Shown: positions 18,125-27,059 of the stretch, one piece after another
How positions within the stretch are numbered: the first letter of the stretch is position 1
Layout: each line of letters starts with the position of its first letter
Source of the DNA: Pirellulales bacterium
Lineage (GTDB): Bacteria; Planctomycetota; Planctomycetia; Pirellulales; JAEUIK01
Assembly (NCBI GenBank): GCA_019745975.1
Contig: JAIESQ010000074.1
Span: forward strand, 49,085 to 113,084
Reading direction: 5' to 3'
Length of the DNA stretch: 64,000 bases
Notes under the pieces: generated by a model
Databases searched by the model: none
What the model was told of the DNA's origin: nothing
What the model saw: only the letters and a program-made list of their open reading frames with translations
Translations under genes and position numbers: made by a program

Positions 18125-19075
18125 CTAGCTGCGAAAATCTCCGTGGCAGCGATCGCACGATTGCGAGACGCCCGTCAGGGCAGTGCGCGCTTTTGCGTAG
18201 TCGCCTGCGTGCGTGGCTTCGAGCAACTCCCGGCAGCGCGCGTCGAAGTCGTCGGCATGCTCGCGAAACGCTTCGTCGTCGGCGTACTCAAAGCCCTCGG
18301 ACCGCGCGATGTTGGCCAAGAGTCGCAACATCGCGGCCTCGTGAACGACCTGGTCGCGATGCTCGTTGAACTCACTCTGGCTGGCCAGCCAGGGGCGCAG
18401 CCGGTCGCGCTCGGCGATCTCCAGCCGCGACATCAGTCCACGACGGTCGACAACCTCATTGAATAGCACTTCGACTTCGGCCTCGGGTACCGTTACGCCT
18501 TGCCCGCGCACGAGCGAAGCCAGATCGTCGCCGCGCGAGCGGGCTTCGCGCAACGTGGCATCGGAGGCAGCCTTGAGATTGCGCGCCGCGCGCGCACATA
18601 AGTCGCGCATGCCGGGTGCTTCGGACTGCCAGCGTATGTTGCCGTCGAACTGACCGATGACACCAAACGTGACCGCCAGCACGCTGAAGGTCGAGCGCAA
18701 TCGCTTTTGGCCCGTCGCCTTGAACGTACTGGCCGAGCGCGCCAGGTCGGCGACGTCGGCGGCCAGCAACTTGACTTCGTCCTCTAAGTCTTCCGCCGAG
18801 ACGATTTGCGACCAATTGTGCTTGGCAGCGCTGGGCGCCGCGTTGCCCGCGGGTGTCTGAGTCGGCGAAGCGAGCGTGGGCGCTGGCTGCGGCCTCGGCC
18901 CCAGCGCTTGGCGGGCGTCGGTGAAGAAGACGTCGAGCACCTGCGGTGAGAACACTGGCGGTGGCGCTGCGGCGGGTTGTTCGCGATCGGTAGTGCTTCG
19001 CTCTCCGCCGTGCGACAGGGACGCGGCAACGCCAGCGGTGATCGCGAGCGCTGCGAGAATCGAAAGCCGCTTCAT
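18125..19075 (-). CDS. Cytochrome c'-like secreted monoheme protein
   Basis: Started at ATG 19075 (MKRLSILAALAITAG, a signal peptide), giving 316 aa. Residues 30-90 are Pro/Ala-rich. The remainder is helical, and a single heme motif CDRCH lies five residues from the C-terminus, the arrangement of cytochrome c'/cytochrome c-prime four-helix proteins. It may pass electrons or bind gas ligands in the periplasm. It lies 94 bp downstream of the DUF1501 gene on the same strand, last of a three-gene run. Confidence 0.72.
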   Translation of the reverse strand: MKRLSILAALAITAGVAASLSHGGERSTTDREQPAAAPPPVFSPQVLDVFFTDARQALGPRPQPAPTLASPTQTPAGNAAPSAAKHNWSQIVSAEDLEDEVKLLAADVADLARSASTFKATGQKRLRSTFSVLAVTFGVIGQFDGNIRWQSEAPGMRDLCARAARNLKAASDATLREARSRGDDLASLVRGQGVTVPEAEVEVLFNEVVDRRGLMSRLEIAERDRLRPWLASQSEFNEHRDQVVHEAAMLRLLANIARSEGFEYADDEAFREHADDFDARCRELLEATHAGDYAKARTALTGVSQSCDRCHGDFRS

Positions 19076-19169
19076 GGGTCGTGCATCGGGTTCGGTGACT
19101 GCGGATCGACTACTTCGATCATAGCACCGAGGGCCGCGCACGGGCCATGGACTTTAGTAAGGCCGGTTG

Positions 19170-20474
19170 CTAACCGAACAGTTCGCTCACCGGCTGCCCA
19201 CCGTCGACAATCTTGATGGGCCGCCCGATCGGCGTCATATTCTCCTTGGCGGGATCGATCTCCAGACTGCGGCAAAGCGTCTGGAAAAAGTCGGTGACCA
19301 AGATGGGTCGCTCGGCGACTTCGTCGCCTCCTGCGGTGGTGCTGCCGACCACCTGTCCGCCACGCACGCCACCGCCGGCCAATAGCGCGCTGAAGGCGCG
19401 CGGATAGTGATCGCGGCCGTTGCGCGGATTGATCTTGGGCGTGCGGCCGAATTCGCCCATCCAAATGACCAGCGTGCGCTCGAGTATGCCGCGCGCGTCG
19501 AGATCGGCCAGCAGATTGGCCACCGGTTGATCGACCTGGCCGGAAAGTTGCTTCACGCGATCGAAATTGTTGTCGTGCGTGTCCCAGCCGTTGAGCTGGA
19601 CTTCGACGAAGGGAACCCCAGATTCCACCAGGCGCCGGGCCAATAAGCAGCCGCTGGCGAATGGCGTGGAGCCGTAAGCCTCGCGCACGGCCGCCGGCTC
19701 GCGCTCCAGATCAAACGCGCGCATATCCTTCGAAAGGATCATCCGCGAGGTCTTTTCATACAGCTTGCGGTGATCGACGACCCGTTGTGACCCGTCCCCC
19801 TTCGCATAGTCGGCCTCGAGTTTTTCCAGCAAATCCAACCGTCGACGATAGCGGGTCACTTCGGTTGTCGGCGCGGCGTTCTCAGGCAATTTGCCTGCTT
19901 CACGGATCGCGAACGGGTCGTACTCAACGCCGAGGAAGCCCCCGTTGCCGCTGTTGCGTTGACGAATGTCGCCGCCGATCCGCACAAACGCCGGCAGTTC
20001 GCACTCCGGCCGACCCAGTTCCCGCGCCACGATCGATCCCAGGGCCGGATGCTTCACGCTGGCCGTGGGCGCGTAGCCCGTGTGCATCAGGAAGGTGGCC
20101 CGCTGATGATTCCCCTCCTTGCTCGTCAGCGAGCGCAGGATGGCGGCATGCTTCATCTGCTTGGCGAGGTTGGGGAAATTCGCGGCGATGCGGATGCCGG
20201 AGACCGTCGTGTCGATCGCTTCGGTCGCGCCGCCGTTGGCGTGCCCTGGTTTAGGATCGAGCGTTTCGAATTGGCTCGGGCCACCTTGCATCCACAGCAG
20301 GATGCAAGCGCGACCGCGGCGGCGCAAGTCGTCGGCGCTGGCAGCCACCAAGTCGGTCCAAGTGACCGTGCCGGCGGCCAGGGCGCTCGCCGAAACGCAC
20401 TTCAGAAAGTCGCGACGCCCGACGACTCCCTGCCGATTCACGGTGACGCGCGTTTGTCGATGGAACGAGAACAT
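19170..20474 (-). CDS. DUF1501 secreted protein (sulfatase-like)
   Basis: ATG 20474 has GGAAGAAGG just upstream; 434 aa. The N-terminus VGRRDFLKCVSASALAAG is a twin-arginine signal, so export is folded. Core motifs are LLWMQGGPSQFETLDPKPG, IRIAANFPNLAKQM, GWDTHDNNF, IWMGEFGRTPKINP and GRDHYPRAFSALLAGGG, all hallmarks of DUF1501, a branch of the alkaline phosphatase/sulfatase-like fold. It follows the DUF1549/1553 gene by 77 bp, the standard planctomycete pair, thought to degrade complex organic or sulfated matter; the substrate is unproven. Confidence 0.93.
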   Translation of the reverse strand: MFSFHRQTRVTVNRQGVVGRRDFLKCVSASALAAGTVTWTDLVAASADDLRRRGRACILLWMQGGPSQFETLDPKPGHANGGATEAIDTTVSGIRIAANFPNLAKQMKHAAILRSLTSKEGNHQRATFLMHTGYAPTASVKHPALGSIVARELGRPECELPAFVRIGGDIRQRNSGNGGFLGVEYDPFAIREAGKLPENAAPTTEVTRYRRRLDLLEKLEADYAKGDGSQRVVDHRKLYEKTSRMILSKDMRAFDLEREPAAVREAYGSTPFASGCLLARRLVESGVPFVEVQLNGWDTHDNNFDRVKQLSGQVDQPVANLLADLDARGILERTLVIWMGEFGRTPKINPRNGRDHYPRAFSALLAGGGVRGGQVVGSTTAGGDEVAERPILVTDFFQTLCRSLEIDPAKENMTPIGRPIKIVDGGQPVSELFG

Positions 20475-20551
20475 GTCCTTCTTCCTGCTTGTTTGTTTCA
20501 AGGCTTTGTCGCGTGACACCGTCGCCTGGCCCAGCAACGGCGCCGCGCCGC

Positions 20552-22315
20552 TCAGTCGCGATACAAGAACTCGGTCGAATTCACCAAGGCCCAGAGAATG
20601 TCTTCGTACGCTTCGCGTCGGTCCTTCACGCGCACGACATGCCGCCGGCAGACCGCCAACTCGTCGGCGTGCGGCTCGCGCCCCAGGCATCGCAGGTACA
20701 ACTCGACGAAGACCTCCTCGTCGCCGCCGGCATCGGCCAGTAGTTTAGCCAGCGGGCTGGCGCTACGCCCTGCCGCATCGAGCGACATTCCCCGGGCCAG
20801 CGCCGGTGAATTCATCAACAACAGCGCTTGCGAAACGCCTCCGGAGATTTCGTCGCGCGGCTCACTCGGGTCGAAACCAAACACTTGCTGAAACTGCGCG
20901 CGCGGAGTTCGCATGGCCCGTCGCGGATCGCCTGGTGGCCCTCCTGGCCCGCCGCGCTCCTCGCGCAGCGGCTCAATTCCGTCGAGGCCGAGCGCCTGGG
21001 TCAGGGAATTGAACAATTGATCGGCACGCAAGGGCTGCGGGCAACCGCAGGCGGGGACTTCGTCGGCAGTCGGCCGCGGTTTGCTCTCGCGGCCATAGAT
21101 ACTCGTGCTAGCGATCGTTCGCACCAGCCACTTGATGTCGTAGTTGTGCGCGATGAATTGCGACCCGAGATAGTCGAGTGTCTCGGGAGCCGTGCACTGG
21201 CGATCGGGGCCGAGATCGTCGATCGGTTCATACATGCCCATGCCGACTAGCTCGGCCCAATAACGATTCACTACGGCCCGGGCGAACCAGGGATTCTCGG
21301 GCGCGGTGATCCACGCGGCGACCGTTTCGCGGCGACGCGAATCGGGTTCGCCCACTGGCAGTTGCTGGCCGGTAACGAAGAACACCGGCTGCATCAATGT
21401 TCCTTCGGCGGCAGGATCATTCAGATCGGGCATGTAATGCTCGAACCGTTTAGCCGCCTTACCGAGCTTGGCCGGCCTGATCTTGGCAATTGGCGGGGCC
21501 TCTTCGCGGGCGGTGAGTTCGAACCCGCGCCGTTGGCCATCGGCTCGCACCGGACGCACGCCAATGCGCGGAAAAAAAGCCGCCAGCTCGTGGAATTGTT
21601 CGCGCTTCCAGCGATCGGTCGGGTGATCGTGGCATTGGGCGCACTGAATCTGCACGCCCATCAAGATGCGCGCAACCTCGGCGGCGGTCTCGGGAATCTC
21701 ACCCCACTGCGAGGCCAATAGCGCGGTCCGGCCGTCCTCGCCGAGATTGCCCTTGGCGGTGATGAAGTCGGTGGCGACCTGGTTCCAGGGAGTGCTGTTG
21801 TTGAACGCGTCGGCCAGGTAGGTCGTGAGGCTCTCGGCGGCGAACAGCGCGCGCTCGTCGCTGCGCCGCGCCAGGATGACGTCGCGCCAGTAGCGGCCCC
21901 AGTTCAAGCCGTAGCGCGAATTACCCAATAATCGCTCGACGAGCTTGGCCCGCTTATCCGGCGACTTATCGAGCAAGAACAGCGTGATCTCGTCAGGAGT
22001 GGGGAGCTCGCCGATCAAATCGAAGCTCGCCCGACGGACGAATACCGCATCGCTGGCCGAAGCGACGGCCGGCGCTCCAGCAGCGGCCTTCCATTCGTTG
22101 GCCAACAGCTCGTCGAGTCGCCGGGCTGCCGCCATGGCGTCAACTGGCGTCGCGGGCGCACGGGGCGATTCGGAGGTGAGCGTCGCCACGGCCACGCCGT
22201 CGGATGCATCGCCACTCGCGGCCTCGGCCGCGATCGCCCGTTGCGGCAGCCAACACGGCGCTAAGCCAACGGCGATCAGCAGAATCAGCCCGCAGCGGTA
22301 CATACATCGAGACAT
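20552..22315 (-). CDS. DUF1549/DUF1553 heme-associated secreted protein
   Basis: A 587-aa protein with signal peptide (CGLILLIAVGLAPCWL). The DUF1549 part carries FVRRASFDLIGELPTPDE, LNWGRYWRDVI and the heme motif CAQCHDHPTD near residue 224. The DUF1553 part has NPWFARAVVNRYWAELVG, DDLGPDRQC, IKWLVRTIASTSIYG and YLRCLGREPHADEL. It lacks the N-terminal PSD1 cytochrome domain of longer relatives. It starts the operon with the DUF1501 and cytochrome c'-like genes. The complex is exported and presumably redox-active; function is not established for the family. Confidence 0.92.
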   Translation of the reverse strand: MSRCMYRCGLILLIAVGLAPCWLPQRAIAAEAASGDASDGVAVATLTSESPRAPATPVDAMAAARRLDELLANEWKAAAGAPAVASASDAVFVRRASFDLIGELPTPDEITLFLLDKSPDKRAKLVERLLGNSRYGLNWGRYWRDVILARRSDERALFAAESLTTYLADAFNNSTPWNQVATDFITAKGNLGEDGRTALLASQWGEIPETAAEVARILMGVQIQCAQCHDHPTDRWKREQFHELAAFFPRIGVRPVRADGQRRGFELTAREEAPPIAKIRPAKLGKAAKRFEHYMPDLNDPAAEGTLMQPVFFVTGQQLPVGEPDSRRRETVAAWITAPENPWFARAVVNRYWAELVGMGMYEPIDDLGPDRQCTAPETLDYLGSQFIAHNYDIKWLVRTIASTSIYGRESKPRPTADEVPACGCPQPLRADQLFNSLTQALGLDGIEPLREERGGPGGPPGDPRRAMRTPRAQFQQVFGFDPSEPRDEISGGVSQALLLMNSPALARGMSLDAAGRSASPLAKLLADAGGDEEVFVELYLRCLGREPHADELAVCRRHVVRVKDRREAYEDILWALVNSTEFLYRD

Positions 22316-22727
22316 GGTTCGCCGTCTCCGCCCTTTGGTTCCTGCGGCCCCTCGCTACGGAAATTCAACCCGGTAGTCGTCGCGGGGTGCCGCGCCGACC
22401 CTGAAAATACCAAGTCGGGCCGGACGCTTGCGTCCCCAGTTTCCGCCGGGCCTGAGCAACTTTGCGACACCGCTGCCGAAACGCGACGCGACGTTGCCCG
22501 AAGGCGACCCTTCCCGCCGCGAGGGCGTTGCTTCAGCGCGTGAACCGCCGGGCGAAACTTCCTTTCTCACCGGCCTTTGCGTCACATCCGACCGCGCTTA
22601 CCTCGCATCGCTACCAAGCCGGCACAGGGCCTGCAATTGATTCGGTTGCAGTCGCATGCCTCTCGGAATTGGCTCCCACACGCCGTCGATTCTCGTCCAA
22701 TTTTACGCATGTTGCGGAATCACCACC
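22316..22727. other. Intergenic region between divergent genes, no gene seen
   Basis: About 410 bp separate the minus-strand DUF1549/1553 start from the plus-strand acetyltransferase. Frames here are short and do not resemble proteins. I found no convincing -10/-35 pair or hairpin; any promoters for the two flanking genes must lie in it. Confidence 0.4.
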
Positions 22728-23882
22728 GTGTTCACCGTCAACGAAATCAACGATTTCAGCCGCCTTGAAGGGCTACGTGGCCCGTGGGGGAATCTCGTCT
22801 CCAGGACGCGGGGAGCCACCTTCTTTCAGCATTTTGACTGGCTGGAAACCTACTGGCGGCACTACGGCGATGGGCAGCAGCTCCGCGTGCTGGTCGTCAA
22901 CGACGCCGACGGACCTGCTGGCATCTTGCCGCTCGTCGTGCGACGCCGCAGCCTCGGCTGGGGCACCGCCCGCGTGCTCGCGTATCCCCTCGACGATTGG
23001 GGGACCTTCTACGGGCCGATCGGGCCCAAGCCGCTCGAAACCCTGCAGGCCGGGCTGCGCCACGTTGCACGAACCACCCGCGATTGGGACTTCCTCGAAC
23101 TGGGTTGGGTCGCGAGTGAGTCGGGCGACGACGGCTGCACCGCGGCGGCGCTCGGGGCTGCAGCGCTGCCCGCTGTCCGAAGCCACTACGACTCGGTGGC
23201 GCTTGTCGATCTGGTTGGCGATTGGCACGACTACCTGGCCGCGCGCCCCAATCGCTTGCGTTCGAAGCTCGCCGCGGCCGAGCGCAAGTTGGCCTCGCGC
23301 GGCGATGTGACCTATGAACGCCATCGCCCCGAGCCTGAGGGCGATTCGCCAGCCGACTATCGTTGGGACCTCTACGACGCTTGTGTCGAGATCAGCCGGC
23401 GAAGCTGGCAAGCAGGCGCCGCCGATGGAACGACCCTCTGCCATCCAGAAGTTTGCGACTTCTTGCGCGATGCCCACGCCACGGCCGTGCGCACCGGCTG
23501 CTGCGACCTCAATCTGCTTTATGTCGAGGGGAGGCCGGCCGCGTTCATGTATTGCTACACGTATCGTGGGCGGATCTTCGGCCTGCGACGAGGCTTCGAT
23601 GCAACCATTGCCCGCGACGGGTTGGGAACCGTGCTGTGCGCTCGCATGCTGGCCGACAGTTTCGCCCGAGGCGATCGCCAGCTCGACATGGGAGCCAGCT
23701 ATCTCGAGTCGAAGCGCGTTTGGATGACCCGCTTGGTGCCCTGTGATCGCTACACGCACTACCCGTCGCTGGTCCCCAAGGCGCAAGTGGCCAGAATGGG
23801 GCGCGTCGCGCGTGGCTGGCGGCAGTCGTGGCAAAGAGAGCCCAGCGGCGTCGGAGGCAAGCAACGCGTCACCGCCAATTGA
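22728..23882 (+). CDS. FemAB/CelD-like GNAT acetyltransferase
   Basis: A 384-aa chain if it starts at GTG 22728 (VFTVNEINDFSRLEGL, a usual beginning for this family); an in-frame ATG at 22656 would add 24 poorly conserved residues. The body matches PF13480-type acyltransferases: FFQHFDWLETYWRHYG, LRVLVVNDADGPAGILPLV, RLRSKLAAAERKL, a YVEGRPAAFMYCYTY strand pair, LGTVLCARMLADSF and LDMGASYLESKR. Members are often linked to extracellular polysaccharide synthesis, but here the gene stands alone. No signal peptide is seen. Confidence 0.82.
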   Translation: MFTVNEINDFSRLEGLRGPWGNLVSRTRGATFFQHFDWLETYWRHYGDGQQLRVLVVNDADGPAGILPLVVRRRSLGWGTARVLAYPLDDWGTFYGPIGPKPLETLQAGLRHVARTTRDWDFLELGWVASESGDDGCTAAALGAAALPAVRSHYDSVALVDLVGDWHDYLAARPNRLRSKLAAAERKLASRGDVTYERHRPEPEGDSPADYRWDLYDACVEISRRSWQAGAADGTTLCHPEVCDFLRDAHATAVRTGCCDLNLLYVEGRPAAFMYCYTYRGRIFGLRRGFDATIARDGLGTVLCARMLADSFARGDRQLDMGASYLESKRVWMTRLVPCDRYTHYPSLVPKAQVARMGRVARGWRQSWQREPSGVGGKQRVTAN

Positions 23883-23937
23883 ACGGCGGTGGCAATCAAC
23901 ATGCCGAGAAATCGCCGAGTCGCTCGGCCAGCGCGTC

Positions 23938-24339
23938 CTACTCGTCGTAAATCGTCTCGCGCGGCGGATTGCTACGGCGTCGACGTGCCAGGCCACGCGT
24001 GAAATACGGCTGCCGCCGATAACCAGGTGTCCCCTCGACGAAGAAGAAACCACCCAGCAGGCGGTAGAAGAACAGAATTAAGAACGAGCCGGCCGTGCCG
24101 ACCAGGAACCCCACGGGACTGATCGGCGACACGCGGTTGCCGTTGCTGACGTACATCAACACAGCGCATCCGATCAGAGTGCCTCCCACGCCCATCATCA
24201 GCGTGGCCACGGCGCCGCCGGGATCGCGCCCGGGCATGATGGCTTTGGCCAACAAGCCGACGAGCGTGCCGAAGCCAATCCAGGTCAGCACGTGGTGCGA
24301 AAGCTCCGCGGCGAGTTGCGAGACATCGGGCTGGCCCAT
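23938..24339 (-). CDS. GlsB/YeaQ/YmgE-like small membrane protein
   Basis: 133 aa from ATG 24339. It has three hydrophobic segments: LTWIGFGTLVGLLAKAIMPG, VATLMMGVGGTLIGCAVLM and VGFLVGTAGSFLILFFYRLL. The first, with its GLLAKAIMPG/GxDPGG turn, is characteristic of transglycosylase-associated (YeaQ/GlsB) proteins, usually stress-induced. The C-terminal tail is longer than usual and Arg-rich (RGLARRRRSNPP). It is convergent with the acetyltransferase gene. Confidence 0.85.
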   Translation of the reverse strand: MGQPDVSQLAAELSHHVLTWIGFGTLVGLLAKAIMPGRDPGGAVATLMMGVGGTLIGCAVLMYVSNGNRVSPISPVGFLVGTAGSFLILFFYRLLGGFFFVEGTPGYRRQPYFTRGLARRRRSNPPRETIYDE

Positions 24340-24705
24340 GAGCGCTGCTCCGCGCGGTCGATTCCAAGTAGCCTGACAGGTCAGCCGCGGCCGGGACTCG
24401 TGCCCCGCAATTGAAAAACCGCCTTCGCGCGCTGACGCCACGGTGCCCGCAGGAACCGCGTCGTCAGCGGCGAAGGCCGTCGTCCCCCCTCATGCCGCAG
24501 CAAGCTCGAACTGTGGGTGACAGGCATGGCTGCCGTCAACCTTTGTTCAAACCAGGCGACATCGACGTAAATTGTGTCCTAAGTGCGCGGCGGTTGCTCC
24601 TACGTGTCGATTGAGGTGGCGTGTATCCGATCGTGGGGCGAACGTGTTCATTTGAGTCTTCAGAGCAGCGGGCCAGCCAATCTCGTGGCACCGCGGTCGA
24701 CGAAT
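24340..24705. other. Intergenic region, no gene seen
   Basis: A 366-bp gap between the YeaQ-like gene and the small lipoprotein gene, both on the minus strand. The open frames are short and lack recognisable motifs; I see no terminator or RNA structure that I would defend. Confidence 0.4.
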
Positions 24706-24960
24706 CTAGCGCTGCCGGTTGCGCTCCAGTTCCTCGCGCTCGGCGAGTCGAGCTGCTTTCAGGGCGGCGGCTTCACGGCTGAGCTTGAACTCGGAACCCG
24801 GCGCGAAATACTGGACGTCGTCCATTTGGTAGTAAGCGCTAGGCAGAGTCTGGCCGCCGACCTCAATCTGGCAGCCCGTGCACGTCACGACAGCCAGTAG
24901 CCCCAGGCTGCCGAGCAACCCGCGCCATTGCCTTGCACCGCTGGTCCGCTTGCTCATCAT
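24706..24960 (-). CDS. Small conserved lipoprotein, unknown function
   Basis: 84 aa from ATG 24960 (a second ATG at 24957 is equally possible). A basic N-terminus and hydrophobic stretch (GLLGSLGLLAVVTCTGC) end in a lipobox-like Cys. The mature part, IEVGGQTLPSAYYQMDDVQYF followed without a gap by APGSEFKLSREAAALKAARL, looks like a small planctomycete-type protein with a C-terminal helix. No function is apparent. Confidence 0.65.
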   Translation of the reverse strand: MMSKRTSGARQWRGLLGSLGLLAVVTCTGCQIEVGGQTLPSAYYQMDDVQYFAPGSEFKLSREAAALKAARLAEREELERNRQR

Positions 24961-25220
24961 CGCACTCCACAGGCGGCTGGCGGTGTGCCTTGCCAAGTCG
25001 GCACGACCAGCACAATCGTTATCGTCCAAACCGGGGACGAACTTTCGCGCGACTGCTCCAACTCGAAGCGCCAGCATTGCCAGCAGCGCTCGAGAAATGC
25101 CGCGCTGGCCACGACGGCGCATCTCGACTCCTACCCCTCGCTAGCATGTCCGAGGGAAGCTAAAACACGTACCGCGGCCATCGCAGCAGAACTTTCCCCC
25201 AGTCTTGCAACGAGATTCCC

Positions 25221-25991
25221 ATGCAGCTAGCAGGCAAAACAGCCGTCATCACCGGCGGTGGAACCGGAATCGGCCAGGCCATCGCTCTGGCTTTCGCGCG
25301 CGAGGGATGCCGCGTGGCGATCGGCGGCCGCCGCCTCGACAAGCTCGAGGAAGTCGTCGCGGCATGGAACGCGGAGCAGTCGAGCGCGCCGGCACAGGCC
25401 GCTACGCGTGAGCCGCAGCCCATCCTCGCCCGCGAGCTCGACGTGGCCGATCGGACCAGCGTCGACGCTTTCTTTTCCTGGGTGCGCGACAAGCTCGGCC
25501 CGGTTGCCATCCTGGTGAACAACGCCGGCGCCAATCTTGCCCGCCGCTCGATGCGCGAGCTCGACCCGGCCGATTGGGATCGCCTCGTCGCGGTCAATGC
25601 CACGGGCAGCTACAACTGCCTCCACGCGGCGCTGCCCGACATGCGCGAGCGCAAGGACGGGGTGGTGATCAACATTTCGTCGATCGCCGGCAAGCGTGCC
25701 GGGCTCTTGGGGGGCGTGGCCTACAACGCCTCAAAGTTCGCGCAAACGGCCCTGGCCACCAGCGTCGCCCTGGAAGAGGGGAAGAACTACATCCGCGTAA
25801 GCACGATTTTTCCCGGCGAGGTCGAAACGCCGATCCTCGAACATCGGCCGACGCCGGTCAGCGCCGAGCGGCGCGCGGTCATTTTGCAGCCCGACGATGT
25901 CGCCGCCGCGGCGTTGTTCATTGCCAAATTGCCGAAGCGCGCGCACGTCCCCGAGCTGATCATCAAACCGACGGTGCACGACTACGCATAG
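25221..25991 (+). CDS. Short-chain dehydrogenase/reductase
   Basis: A 256-aa classical SDR: coenzyme loop TGGGTGIGQAIA at residue 12, NNAGANLA near 98, catalytic Ser in NISSIAGKRAG, and YNASKFA with the catalytic Tyr and Lys. The motif GRRLDK after the second strand suggests NADP preference through Arg. The substrate is unknown. Its stop is two bases before the methyltransferase start, so the two form a pair. Confidence 0.92.
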   Translation: MQLAGKTAVITGGGTGIGQAIALAFAREGCRVAIGGRRLDKLEEVVAAWNAEQSSAPAQAATREPQPILARELDVADRTSVDAFFSWVRDKLGPVAILVNNAGANLARRSMRELDPADWDRLVAVNATGSYNCLHAALPDMRERKDGVVINISSIAGKRAGLLGGVAYNASKFAQTALATSVALEEGKNYIRVSTIFPGEVETPILEHRPTPVSAERRAVILQPDDVAAAALFIAKLPKRAHVPELIIKPTVHDYA

Positions 25992-25993
25992 CA

Positions 25994-26752
25994 GTGGCAG
26001 CCAGCCACACTCAACCGTCCGAGTACCTCTTGACGCTGACCTTGGTTGATGACGCAGCGCTCGAACGATCGCACGTTGTCGCCAACGCGCGGATGAACCG
26101 GGCTCGGCGGCTGTCGGGCATCAACAGCTACGAGCGCGAGCTCGGGTTCGATCCGTTAGCCTGGCTGCGAGCGCGCCCCGCGCAGCACGGTTCGGCGGCG
26201 TGGCTCGATTTGTGTTGTGGTTCAGGGCAGGCACTCATCGAGGCCGCCAGCACATGTGCCGCGACTGGCGAACAAATCACGTTCCGCGGCGTGGACCTGA
26301 TCGACTCGTTCGTGGAAATTCCGGCGGCACTACGGTCGCTTCGGCTCGAGGCTGCTTCGCTTCATCGCTGGGATTCGCCCGACCGCTTCGACTTAATCAC
26401 GTGCGTTCACGGACTGCACTACGTCGGGGACAAGCTCGGGCTCGTCGAGCGTGCCGTGAGTTGGCTTGTCCCAGGCGGCCAGTTTCTGGCGCATCTTGAT
26501 CTGGCGAATCTGCGACGCGCCAGCGGGGAGCCGCTTGGCAGGCTGGCTCTGGCCAGGTTCCGCGCAGCAGGAATGGTTTTCGATCGCCGATCCAGCCTGC
26601 TTACCTGCAGCGGACCGCGATCAATCGCGTTCGGACTGAAATGCCTGGGAGCCGACGACAGCGCCGGTCCGAATCGCACGAGGCAAGAGGCGGTCGACTC
26701 GTATTACGTTGCGAGCGGTGCCAGGCGTGCCGTGAAAAACCGTTGGGCATAA
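25994..26752 (+). CDS. Class I SAM-dependent methyltransferase
   Basis: GTG 25994 follows the SDR stop after two bases; 252 aa. Motif I is WLDLCCGSGQALIEAA, followed by FRGVDLIDSF with the acidic residue of motif II, then DRFDLITCVHGLHYVGD as motif IV and VPGGQFLAHLDLAN as post-motif. An N-terminal helix-rich region (RMNRARRLSGINSYERELGFD) precedes the fold. Methyl acceptor unknown. The large upstream extension of this frame inside the SDR gene is not believed. Confidence 0.83.
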   Translation: MAASHTQPSEYLLTLTLVDDAALERSHVVANARMNRARRLSGINSYERELGFDPLAWLRARPAQHGSAAWLDLCCGSGQALIEAASTCAATGEQITFRGVDLIDSFVEIPAALRSLRLEAASLHRWDSPDRFDLITCVHGLHYVGDKLGLVERAVSWLVPGGQFLAHLDLANLRRASGEPLGRLALARFRAAGMVFDRRSSLLTCSGPRSIAFGLKCLGADDSAGPNRTRQEAVDSYYVASGARRAVKNRWA

Positions 26753-27059
26753 TACGCATCCCGCGCGGCCCACGAGTACTCCCATACCTGGCCCCGTCTG
26801 TTCGGCTTATACTTCCGCAGGCCGTCCCCTCGGGTTACTACTTGGACAATATCTCGACGGCTGCCCGGCTGGCCCGGCGCCGGCGGGAAAGCCGCTAGAA
26901 ACTCGCGGAGCCAATTGGGGTTAAAAAGGGGTCGCCCGGCGTACGAGCCAAGGGCTTGCGAGGTTCCGCTATCGCCCCGCAGACCGGCCCGGGCCTTCGC
27001 TTGTGAATACTTGCTTGCCAGTGGTCCACAACAGTAGGTCTTTGGAAGGAACTCGTGCC
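26753..27059. other. Intergenic region, no convincing gene
   Basis: About 307 bp lie between the methyltransferase and the redoxin-fusion gene. A 134-codon minus-strand frame (26704-27108) crosses it and both neighbouring gene ends; it has no ribosome site or recognised motif and is not annotated. GGAAGGA at the right end serves the next gene. Confidence 0.4.
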